A DNA stretch of 64,000 bases, taken from contig QXJR01000006.1 in NCBI GenBank assembly GCA_020975725.1, forward strand, positions 992,001 through 1,056,000, in the 5' to 3' direction. The position numbers and the translations under genes are program-made. Position 1 is the stretch's first letter. The number at the start of each line of letters is the position of its first letter. Positions 53,001-61,396 of the stretch are shown here, in pieces. The notes below the pieces were generated by a model, which saw only the letters and a list, made by a program, of their open reading frames with translations, was not told where the DNA came from and made no database searches. This DNA is from Picocystis sp. L7 (Eukaryota; Chlorophyta; Picocystophyceae; Picocystales; Picocystaceae).

Positions 53001-55057
53001 TGACGCTGGACGAGAAAGCAAAATTGATTGGACTGCCATCAGCCAGTTCATTGATGGGCACCCAAGAACAAAAGCAACGCTTTCTCGGTAATGCCGTACC
53101 AGTTCAGTTCCTACAGTTCCTTCTTAAACATCTTATACCAAGGTGGGTACTTCATAGTGGGCCTACCACTATTCAGTTTTACACAGATAGATCCCAAACG
53201 AGTACTCGGGTTGACGACGCGTGTGACAATGTCCAGTTGGCACAGGCGATCGACAGCTATGTTGTGTCAGACGAATTGCATCAACGCCTACTTCAAGCTG
53301 CAGCAGATGATGCAGACTACGATGACTCCTTAGGTTTACAAACAGTGGAAGGACGTATCGCCGTTCCGAACGATTCAAATCTCCGGAAGCATCTGATGTA
53401 CATTAATCATGACTTACCCACTGCAGGACATCCTGGACAGAAAAGGATGTTGGAACTGATGAAACGACAGTACATATGGCCAGGAATGGGACGCGATGTG
53501 CAGCACTACGTGGAAAACTGCAGAGCATGCCAACTTGCAAAACCATCGTACAAGCGCAAATCTCATTTACTGCAACGCATGCCCACCCCCACCGGTCCGT
53601 TCACAGACGTGTATTGTGACTTGACAACAGATCTACCACTTACATTCACAGGCTACGACTCTGTCTTTGTGATAGTGGACAAATTTACCAAAATGACAGT
53701 TTACATACCCACAGTCAAAGCCGCCACAGCCTCACTGCTTGTTCAGCTGTTCCTTCGACATGTTGTTTGTCACTATGGCGCACCAGAAAGGTTATTCACA
53801 GACCACGATTCGAGGTTTGTGGGTGAAATTTGGCATGATTTTGGATCAATGCTTGGCACCAAACTGCATCGAGGTACTCCCTATCACCCACAATCTGATG
53901 GACAGACTGAACGGCAAAATCAGACGCTTAAAGCCGCGTTGCGCACAATGATGAAACATCCTACAGATTGGGACAGCTTATTGCCCATGATCCAGTTTGC
54001 GCACAACAATGCTGTTACAGCCTCCACCAAATACTCACCGTTCTACTTACATTTGGGCAGATCGCCACGCTTACCGACGCTGGTCACGGCATGGCAAACT
54101 ATCAGTGCACGCAGCGCGGAGCAGCAGCAAGCAATGGCAGATGTCTACCATGAAGTATTTGAGAACATGGATGAACAGTACTCCTGGATCGAGAAATATG
54201 CTAACCAGACACGTCGCGAGAAACTGTCCCTATTCTCTGTTGGTCAGTTGGTTAAATTACGCAGACTTGGCCGCTTGGCAAAACATGCAACTCCATTTTG
54301 TGGTCCATTCAAAATCGTGGATATACAACCCACAGGTGCTATCAAGTTGGACTTGCCCGCAGGTTCTCGTCTTAGTCCGTGGATCAACGTAGAACACATT
54401 GAGCCTTTCACTGGTGACATACAAGCATCAACTGCTGATACCACTCCAATCTTTGCTTCTGGTGCACAGCATTCCGACATAGAACAGTATATTCTCCGTG
54501 ATTGGGCTACCATCCCACCCAGATATTGGGTCCGCTGGCGAGGACTGGAAGGAACAAATCGAGAATCATTCCTTGCCGAGCAACAGGCACCAGGAGGTGT
54601 ACAGGCTATTCTAGATTGGGAATTTCAGCATGGCCCCATACCAGAACTGAACATTACACAGGGTGTCACCTCAACTCAACGTTACAACCACCGTGAGGCA
54701 GTATCTGAGCACAAACACAAAATTTATCGCCAATACTTTCCTGTCCTCCATGACACTTGGACCACCGAACATCCAATGAAGACATTCACATTGACAGGCC
54801 GTCACCGTTCTATCAGACCCAGTCCACCAAGTGTTTGGGACCCGCAAGAAAATTTACTTTACCGTATCGTATGCAAACGATATGTGGATGAAACAGATCA
54901 AGAGCGATGGTACAAAGGGAAAGTCATCGACTTTACCCAAGAAGGATACAAGATTCGATATGAACCAGGAGACGTCGAATTCCTTTCACCTCAAGACTTA
55001 GTTTGCTTACTCCAAGATACTCAGAAAATCTTCCAGACGAGGACGCCAGGTATCTAA
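50048..55057 (+). CDS. G3 Pol with C5-cytosine DNA methyltransferase between RNase H and integrase
   Basis: A frame of 1,669 codons. Protease VLWDTGASHNFI (~50300). Reverse transcriptase RIVFDFRALNTITVKDRHSI to VYLDDCLVHT (~51450). RNase H IRVHTDASNHALGG (~51895). A C5-methyltransferase then spans about 52260-53110: motif I VLELCAGGTGT, catalytic motif IV GVPCQPFSRA (PCQ at ~52538), motif VI FAIECVPF, motif VIII QRRIRW, and motif X FLGNAVPVQF. Integrase follows: H-H-C-C (HDLPTAGHPGQ, CRACQLAKPS), VYCDLTT, FTDHDSRFV, DGQTERQNQ. After integrase come YILRDWATIPPRYWVRW and a Tudor/Agenet-like stretch RWYKGKVIDF / GYKIRYEPGDVEFL. All ten-motif landmarks I looked for in the methyltransferase are present, so it could be active. 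DNMT-bearing Gypsy elements are known from Klebsormidium. Confidence 0.95.
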   Translation: MSGRQTEQSNPDSTPNMDSSSQHGQTIHILQSFHVQHQKSTTTAPVAPTGDPNRIDTLEHCRYFTTVGQALSPDGKGSLELQVLWDTGASHNFISKKWLTRYEQQFGICPVVTQNVRYRIADSAEERRTYAVRLTINMINGVRTSVCCSVLPEAPTYDVLLGKLWMQQHRVVLDTYRNFATGWFKGRPVGIHGEPGSKQQHPACNILHNIEEIRAQLKECRQEGLRPLFVQAQLISDTTKKTPDDRTGDSDPIPGTVHDYPGCSIDDRDSALQQIEKLKEEYSFLFKEWESDDLPPVRPDFDHRIELQPGSTVPHRNYYPIPAKMQEEARQLLSKFLNAGFLRSSKSPFAAPMMLIPKKTPGQWRIVFDFRALNTITVKDRHSIPRSQELFDTLYGSRIYSTFDLQDGYYHMRIREEDIAKTAVTTPFGHYEWVVMPMGLCNAPATFQRFVNHAFSELVYQWSTLKVYLDDCLVHTADYASHVRSIQRFFETCQQHHIRLKSSKAYYCQTEVEFLGYTIQDGTLTPAQHLLEAIRNVQPPQSISQARSFLGLVGFYRQLIPQFARIAAPITKLTKKEEQWCWDSEQQQAFVRLKDVFLHGDPPVVRIFDPDKPIRVHTDASNHALGGCLSQLHGKNWHPVAFHSQVLNPAQRRYSTTGKETLAVISCFRKWKFYLQGQHFQLFTDHIAIQYLKTKKAEQLTRVEQGWIDILSQFDYTPQYEPGTRNIVADAISRWNTYPTLTVLELCAGGTGTILHALAAELPDYIRVAYYAVEQDLAAANSLKSAFAQVQKLRPHTFLGSVDNVNCFGTTISDAKQQELPHIHFLFAGVPCQPFSRAARHTAKGLQDSRQCFTQTAEIIRLIQPQYFAIECVPFADHLKDDLQIINSVLQCKPQVHHLDQYTAQRRIRWLWTNIKLDNEQIRRTCVETAPLWIDCLLNAVPQLDTNGLPRRKSATLMASSHTYSDRNKTMWVHDTTQSMKLRPMTLDEKAKLIGLPSASSLMGTQEQKQRFLGNAVPVQFLQFLLKHLIPRWVLHSGPTTIQFYTDRSQTSTRVDDACDNVQLAQAIDSYVVSDELHQRLLQAAADDADYDDSLGLQTVEGRIAVPNDSNLRKHLMYINHDLPTAGHPGQKRMLELMKRQYIWPGMGRDVQHYVENCRACQLAKPSYKRKSHLLQRMPTPTGPFTDVYCDLTTDLPLTFTGYDSVFVIVDKFTKMTVYIPTVKAATASLLVQLFLRHVVCHYGAPERLFTDHDSRFVGEIWHDFGSMLGTKLHRGTPYHPQSDGQTERQNQTLKAALRTMMKHPTDWDSLLPMIQFAHNNAVTASTKYSPFYLHLGRSPRLPTLVTAWQTISARSAEQQQAMADVYHEVFENMDEQYSWIEKYANQTRREKLSLFSVGQLVKLRRLGRLAKHATPFCGPFKIVDIQPTGAIKLDLPAGSRLSPWINVEHIEPFTGDIQASTADTTPIFASGAQHSDIEQYILRDWATIPPRYWVRWRGLEGTNRESFLAEQQAPGGVQAILDWEFQHGPIPELNITQGVTSTQRYNHREAVSEHKHKIYRQYFPVLHDTWTTEHPMKTFTLTGRHRSIRPSPPSVWDPQENLLYRIVCKRYVDETDQERWYKGKVIDFTQEGYKIRYEPGDVEFLSPQDLVCLLQDTQKIFQTRTPGI

Positions 55058-55068
55058 GGAGGGGGGAC

Positions 55069-55728
55069 TGTGACGCCCCTTGCCTCGTCACATGTTAACT
55101 TCGATCGAAACACGATGACCAATACAGATGGGACTGTAAGGGATCAGTAGCCTTGGACCCCCAATCAGGAGCCTCCTTCCTCCCTTACTGTCCCCCGCGA
55201 TGTATCCCAAGGAAGGGGGATCGGGGTTACCAACTTGTGTGGATGGTTGGGGCGGGGCGCTCCCTATTAGCCAGGAACCCTACCCGTACAAAACGAATCT
55301 AGGGGTTCGATCACTGGAGAGGATCGAACGGCCAGAAGTACCCCAGTCAACCCCCTCGGTCAGGTCGCCGGGGCTCCACCGTCCGAGGGAGCACAAGAGT
55401 CGCCAGGGGATCTTGAGCACGATCCGCTCGAAGCGGATAAGGTATGATAAGACCATCCCCCTGTGTGAGATCACTTAGGACCTCACACCAAACCTTGAAA
55501 TAGAAATCAGATCCATCTTGACTTGACTAGCCGTGCTCCACTTCGACACTCCGCTAGACTCAAGTCCGGATCCCACGTGCAAGCTTGCCTTTCCTTGGCA
55601 AGGCTCGCACGAGAACTTTTTCGCCCTGAGGAGACATCCTCCTTACTTCCAAGAAAGCCCACCACGGAACCCCCTTGTGGCCCCACTGAAACGCAACCCT
55701 TGTGGCAGAAATCGTGGGCAGCACCACA
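55069..55728 (+). repeat. 3' LTR of G3
   Basis: 660 bp, differing from the 5' LTR at only one position noticed by eye (near 55399, A/G). Confidence 0.95.
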
Positions 55729-55733
55729 TACGA

Positions 55734-58700
55734 TAACCAAAACTGCATTGTAATCGTGACTGGGTGGCAATCCCATTGCAATGTCCAGTGTCACCCATCG
55801 ATTCGGGTACGACCCATGGTCTGTAGGATGAAGAGTAGTTTTGCTGCGCTGCCTGCTGATTTTGCCCAGTTGGCAAGCATAACATTGTCTGCAATTTGAT
55901 TTGACGTCCTCGTGCATTCCAGGCCAGTAATATTGCCGCGTCAGCAGCTCAGTGGTTTTATGAACTCCTGGGTGGCCTGCATAAGGCAAATCATGCGTGG
56001 TCATCAGGATGAGGTTCTTGACTGCGCGGTCGTTAGGAACGTACAACCGTTTCTGCCCCTGGGTGACCTTATACATCATTCCATCTTGTTTCTGCAGGGT
56101 ATCTGTCTCCTGAAGTTTCTGATAGTTTGCGTCCATCGATGCCGCTTTTGCAAGTAGCGCATCGAGTCGGCTAATCTTACCAATGTCGACCGCTGTGAGT
56201 ACTGATTGCAGAGGGTGCAAAGTAGTATTCTCAACTTGGTAAAAAGGACTATCCAGCGCCCCGGGTGAGGGAAGTAAATAGCATGCCGCTGCTTGCTGAG
56301 CGTCATTATCGATGGCATCGATCCAGATACGTATGATGGAATTGATCCAGGAGACGGGGAACGCATTGCCAAGCATACGGTTCCTGGTGGATTTGTCCAG
56401 TCCCGGTGCTGCTGTGTCTCCCGGCTGCAGCCCAACCAACAATTCCCGCTCTTCAGGAGCCATTTGCCTGGTGGTAGTGCCACCTTCTTGCTGAACCAAT
56501 GACTGGCCATTTCTGACATTATGTGTGTTGTCCCAGCTGGCGATCAGCGTGGGCGCTTTTGCGGACGGCGCTGTCCAACCTGATCGGAGACAGGCCTGCC
56601 AAGTAAGCGGTTGGGCAATTTCCTTTGCGCTGGGCTTCAAATTTTCAGTGTCAAGATTACTCCATAGCAGCCTTGTGCGCTGCTGTGCTGACCAGTGACT
56701 CAAGTCATGCTGGGAAGCTGGCCCCAACCACTGCTGCACTACATCCAAATCTTTCTGTAGGTGCTGAGCAAACGGTGTGCACTCAATTGCATAGAAAGTA
56801 GCTTGGCTGCGCGCAAGTAGTTTGTGCACCGTTTGAAACAGCGAGCGGTCATCCTGTAATCCTTTTCCAGCAGGATTTGCTCTACTGAAAGGTTGGCATG
56901 GTACCCCTGCGATGATGAGGTCCACGGTTGGTAGTTTTCTGTTCACCAGGTCCTTAACGTCATGACCCAAGCGGAATATGTCCTTGCGCAGGAAGAGAAC
57001 TGGAGGGTCGCGCTGGACTAAATTGAAGACTCTCTGAATAACAGTGCGGCAATCTCCATTGTTTTCAACTGCAATGTAATTGATGTGAACATGGTTTGGC
57101 ACAGCATGGGCCAGGCTGCGGATTACGGTCCCTGTCCCTGCACACAAATCCAGCACTGTGAGGTGAAGCGCAGAACGGCTGCGACTCAGCGCGTCCGGCG
57201 GTAAATTGAACTTTCCAGGCTTGTACACTATGGTAAGCTGGAAGTCGGCAAGCCGGGGTAACCACGATAACTCGCGCTGCTGCAATTTTGCTGGCTGCTT
57301 GTTCAGATAATGCACCAGTGCCTGATGGTCGGTGCCAACAACGATCGGGATACCTAGCAAGTAATGTCGCCAAGTCTGCAATGCGAGGACGATGGCTAGC
57401 ATCTCCAATTCAGTGGTGGTGTAGTTCTTCTGCGCACCCTGGAGAGATTTACTCCAATAAGCCACTGGGTGCCAACCACTGCTGTGCTGCTGGAGCAACA
57501 CAGCTCCAAGGCCAACATTTGATGCATCAGTGTGAAGTTCTGTTGGGTACCCTGGAGTCCAGAGCCTGAGAACAGGCTCAGAAGTTAATACCAGCTTCAA
57601 CTCAACGAATGATGATTCTGCTCGCTCATCCCAACGAGCGGTGAAAGGTTCTGTCGTCCGAGTTAATTCGTAGAGCGGGGCTGCCTTTTCTTGGAACCGT
57701 GCTACGAACTTTCTGTAATACCCTGCGAGCCCCAAGAAAGATCGCAACTGCGTTGGCGTCCTGGGTTGTGGGAATTCCCTTACTGCCCCAATAAGGCGGG
57801 GATCCGGTCCTAACTGTCCCTCCCCAATCACATGTCCCAGGTATGTAAGGTGAGTCTGAAACCAGGTGCTTTTTTGCATATTGAGTCGGAACCGATACCG
57901 ATCGCAAACCTGCAGCACCTCCTTAAGTGTGTCCATCATGACCTGAAAACTGTCTGCGTAGATCAGCAGGTCGTCAAGGTAGCAAGCAACCGTGCGCTTG
58001 TCATAGATGAGGTGATGAAACCTGGCATCCATCATGCGCTGGAAGGTAGCCACTGCGTTGCACATGCCCATAACAAGTACCAACCACTCAAATAAGCCAA
58101 AGTGAGTGATGGTGCCAGTGTACCTCACACTGTCCGGATGCATGCGTATGTTGTAATAGGCTTCTTTCAGGTCCAGGCTTATGAAGAAGCGAGCCTGACT
58201 TAATCGATCCAGCAGTTCCTCGATGAGAGGTAGAGGGAAATGATCCTTAACTGTGACGTCGTTTAACGCTCGAAAGTCCACGACGTCACGATCAGGCCCG
58301 TCCTTGCGCTTAACCATGAAAACTGCAGATCGGCAGGTCTCGCTATCGCTGGCAGCCCGTTGCATAATCCCACGCTTGCATCGGTGCGCAAATCGCTTCT
58401 GTAACTCAATTGTTTGGTCAGCGGCCAATCGTATCGGACGGGTTTGGACCCGCTGTGTCCCCCCCTCGGTTAGGACGATACGATGATCACATTCTGATGG
58501 CGGTGGCGGTGGTTCGTCGTCACCTGGTGGCTGCATGAGGTGCAGGTATTTGAGCAGCAGGTGTTTTAGTTGTTGCTGCTGTGCTGAATCCAGCGACTCG
58601 GGCAATTGTAATCCCTCGACTGCCTCCCGAGTGACCGCCGGACGATTCTCCTGGATCGCTCCTAGCGTTGTCGTCTCGGCAGCGCTGTTGCGATTGATAT

Positions 58701-58800
58701 GCAGAGCTACCATCTCACAGGCAGGGGCAGTATGTCCAGCAGTTTCTGCTTGTTGCTTATAGGTCTTGTCTGCCGAAGGAATTACCCTACCCTTCTGCAA
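55734..58800 (-). CDS. G2a Pol: reverse transcriptase, RNase H, C5-methyltransferase, integrase N-terminus
   Basis: On the minus strand: reverse transcriptase with VVDFRALNDVTVKDHFPLPL and ACYLDDLLIY (~57975); RNase H with LHTDASNVGLGAVL; then a C5-cytosine methyltransferase at about 57165-56300. The methyltransferase has motif I VLDLCAGTGTV, motif IV AGVPCQPFSRA (~56890), motif VI YAIECTPF, motif VIII QQRTRLLW, and motif X MLGNAFPVSW. The integrase zinc finger (HDLPYAGHPGVHKT, CRQCYACQLGK) follows and leads into the G3 insertion. The methyltransferase sits in the same slot as in G3 but is clearly diverged from it, so the two families share an ancient capture. Confidence 0.92.
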
Positions 58801-58847
58801 AAGGGGCTGTAATTCCCTGAACCATGGACTGCTGGGTAGATATGGGG

Positions 58848-59925
58848 TCAGGATACCAGGTCCACTGGTGCCGAGGTTCGTAACTTCTGCGTAACCTGGG
58901 GCAGTAGTCTCAAAGGCGGGGCGCAGAGTATGGGCCCTGGCAATTCTGTCCAGTCTTGTTTCATTGCCTCAACAGGATCCTCATAATTGAGTGGTGCCAG
59001 CCCTGCCGTTGCTGAAACAAACAGGGTGGTACTGAATGGCCTAAACTCCTCTTCCAAGGTGCTGAAAGAAGTTGGGTGCTGAGCACTTAGCTCTGCAGTC
59101 GCCACGCTTACTGAAGCCAGGCCGTTGACGGAGGACGTCTCCCCTGTCTTGTTTTTGTCCATGGCCAGCGTTATTGTCTGACCGCTATGTCTCAACTGAA
59201 TTGTGTTGCGATTGACGTCCAGCGAAGCCCGGAGTTGCTTCATAACATCACAACCAAGGATCATGTCAAAGTTCTTTGGTAGATCCATAGGTATCACCTT
59301 AATCTTTACCTTGATCTGTTCTTCCAACGGCAGATCGAACGGACCAAGAGCAACTGAAATCTGCACAAGTTCGCTGGACGTATGCGCCTGGCCATTGGCG
59401 AATATGCTTCGCACAAAGTGTGCTTTGCTGATAATGGTTCCCCAGAGTGCTGAATTCTCTGTGAATATAGGAACACCCTGCACCGGTGTCCCATAATGTT
59501 TTCAACTCTGTACCTTGAACGTAGGAAGGTCTGATAAAGGCCAACCCTCCAGACTGCGCCAAATTCACAACGATCTGAGGACAAGAGGATGCTGGAGGGT
59601 TCTCCCCAGCCCCAATTGTCAAATCACTCGACTCAAATGTAGACAGCTCCCTGGCATAGTCCACATGGTAATTATCACCATCTGAAACTGTTTCACTGCA
59701 AGGTGAATCACACACCGTTGCCGCCACGGGCATATCTCCAGCCCAGTCTTCACTTTCCTCAAGGAGGTGATGCCCTGTGGGACTCACCTGGATGGTGGGA
59801 GCAGGAACACGATTCCCACCCTCACGCTCGCTCAAAGGGGAATTTGTCTCTACGCCCGCCGGGGTATCCCGTTGCCGGGGGCCTGGCCGTTTCCCGTTTC
59901 CAAACTCTTTCCCTTGTTGGGGCAA
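58848..59925 (-). other. G2a protease region and gag C-terminus
   Basis: Contains the aspartic protease motif LKTLWDTGAGCSYI (~59480) and downstream protease sequence (FDMILGCDVMKQLRASLDV). Just upstream, near 59930-59990, is a zinc-knuckle-like CLSPDHVANDCP similar to that of G3 Gag. Gag, protease and pol lie in separate frames in this family. Confidence 0.8.
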
Positions 59926-59991
59926 TCATTCGCCACATGATCAGGGCTCAAGCAACGGAAGATAAGGCATAGTCCCAACTGCTTACATTGC

Positions 59992-60912
59992 TCAATTGCT
60001 TTTGGCGTCGTTTTTTTTTCCTTTCCACTCGGTACGGAACTTTTCTTGTTCGGGCGTGAGAGGGTGCGGCGATGCTGGCACAGCCGCCACTACTGACGGT
60101 CGCTCCATTTTCTGTGGAACCGCCTTCGCTTTACGCCCGTGACGCTGATCATCGCGTTCCCGCGCTTCTCTTTCGCGCGCGTGACGCTCCTCGCAATACT
60201 GCAAAAGCTCAAGCCAGTCCTCCATGGTCTCCAACGGTCGTTCGTTTCCGTCGAGCTTGTCTACCTCCAGTTTCGCACGCAGTTGATCACGTATTCCAAT
60301 CCACACGCTACTGCGTAGCTTCAATAGCACCATTTCATCACTCACATGGGGAATCAACTTACCATCTCCCAAATTCACCTTCCTTTGCAACTCCTCAAGG
60401 TGTAATAGGTAATGGCGGACGGTCATGTCCCGCTTTTGGTACGCCCTCTCAAATTCTTTGTATGCCGCCTCGGATGAAGGACGGATACGGTGAAGCTGAA
60501 TAAGAAGTGCCTTGAATGCTCCCAAATTTTGTGGGAGTGTCCCCTTCTCATAAAGAGAATTGAGGACGGCGCACTTGGGTCCTTGGATCATGTCAAGGAG
60601 ATCCACTACGCTCTCCGATTCTTCCAAATCCGGTTGGCGGGCCTTGCGCCTTCCATACCATCTTGTTACACTACTCCACCAAGCTTCAAATGCTTCGGAT
60701 AAAGTGTCATCTCCCACGTTATGAAAGGAAAAGGTCTTGGGTCTCGCAATCGTCTCCATAGGTCCACGAGAAACGGACTGAGTGGATGTGCCATCTTGAA
60801 CGGTGGAAGATGGGTGATTCCTCAACTTTTCCAACTCCTCACCTTGTTGGAGAAGTTGAATCTTTAGTGCCTCCAACTCTTCTTTTAATTCCTCCATCCT
60901 TGTCATTCTCAA
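59992..60912 (-). CDS. G2a Gag
   Basis: About 306 residues: an N-terminal coiled coil (MEELKEELEALKIQLLQQGE), then a gag domain (SEAFEAWWSSVTRWYGRRKA, EFERAYQKRDMTVRHYLLHL, LKLRSSVWIGIRDQLRAKL) and a basic tail. The 260 bp between its start and the LTR at 61174 would be the 5' untranslated region. Confidence 0.8.
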   Translation of the reverse strand: MRMTRMEELKEELEALKIQLLQQGEELEKLRNHPSSTVQDGTSTQSVSRGPMETIARPKTFSFHNVGDDTLSEAFEAWWSSVTRWYGRRKARQPDLEESESVVDLLDMIQGPKCAVLNSLYEKGTLPQNLGAFKALLIQLHRIRPSSEAAYKEFERAYQKRDMTVRHYLLHLEELQRKVNLGDGKLIPHVSDEMVLLKLRSSVWIGIRDQLRAKLEVDKLDGNERPLETMEDWLELLQYCEERHAREREARERDDQRHGRKAKAVPQKMERPSVVAAVPASPHPLTPEQEKFRTEWKGKKNDAKSN

Positions 60913-61173
60913 TAGTTTTCCACCAGTCGAACTCTACCTTTCGATGTAGAGCTCTGCAGCACACGTTCTGTACACCGTTCGATGCGTCTTGTTGTGCTCG
61001 TTCAAACGACACGTAGAACGTTTAATTTAAGCAAGTAACGGCAAAGTTATGCCCCAATGAAATTTCCACGAAAACCTAGGTGGCCGGACGTGACGCACAA
61101 CAACCACGGGCGCGTCCACAAAGCTTAATGCGCACGAGTGGGTTCTCTCACCGTGCGTAGAAGTCCTTTTTAC

Positions 61174-61396
61174 TGTTAGGAGCGAAGCTCCTTGCTCTTG
61201 AACTCCGCCCGTACGGAGGAAGTTGCCTCGGAGGTTGAGGAGGCGCTTGGGAGGCGGCTCTACCTTCGAGGTCAAGATCAACTTGATTACAAGGTGTGTG
61301 GGGGGAGGAGTTAAGTACTCCTCCCCATCGAGGGATAACCATCCATTGAAGGGGTTCAATGGGTGAGGAATGAAGGGGGAACCCTGGTTCCTAACA
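61174..61396 (-). repeat. G2 LTR apparently shared by G2a and G2b
   Basis: 223-bp LTR. On its left lies the G2a 5' region and on its right the 3' end of G2b (polypurine tract then integrase end). It therefore occupies the 5' LTR position of G2a and the 3' LTR position of G2b at once, as expected after LTR-LTR recombination between two tandem copies. Confidence 0.8.

Larger units (their letters stand above)
47822..55728 (+). mobile_element. Ty3/Gypsy element G3 with C5-methyltransferase, looks whole
   Basis: Plus-strand Gypsy element of 7.9 kb inserted in G2a. LTRs are 47822-48481 and 55069-55728 (660 bp, TGTGACGCC...CACCACA). I noticed only one difference between them by eye. The 5-bp duplication TACGA flanks it (47817-47821 and 55729-55733), and G2b near 62877 shows the same site unoccupied. 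A polypurine tract aaggagggggga precedes the 3' LTR. Gag and pol are both open. Insertion is recent. Confidence 0.96.
46113..61396 (-). mobile_element. Ty3/Gypsy element G2a with C5-methyltransferase, split by G3
   Basis: Minus-strand Gypsy element with 223-bp LTRs at 46113-46335 and 61174-61396, whose ends form the inverted pair TGTTAGGA/TCCTAACA. A polypurine tract (read on plus as ctccccagcccc) adjoins the left LTR. Gag, protease, reverse transcriptase, RNase H, a C5-cytosine methyltransferase and integrase follow from right to left. G3 (47822-55728) is inserted in the integrase region. G2a itself sits in G1c, next to ccatc (46108-46112). Apart from the insertion it looks nearly whole, with perhaps one or two breaks. 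It is almost identical to G2b, so it is young. Confidence 0.9.
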
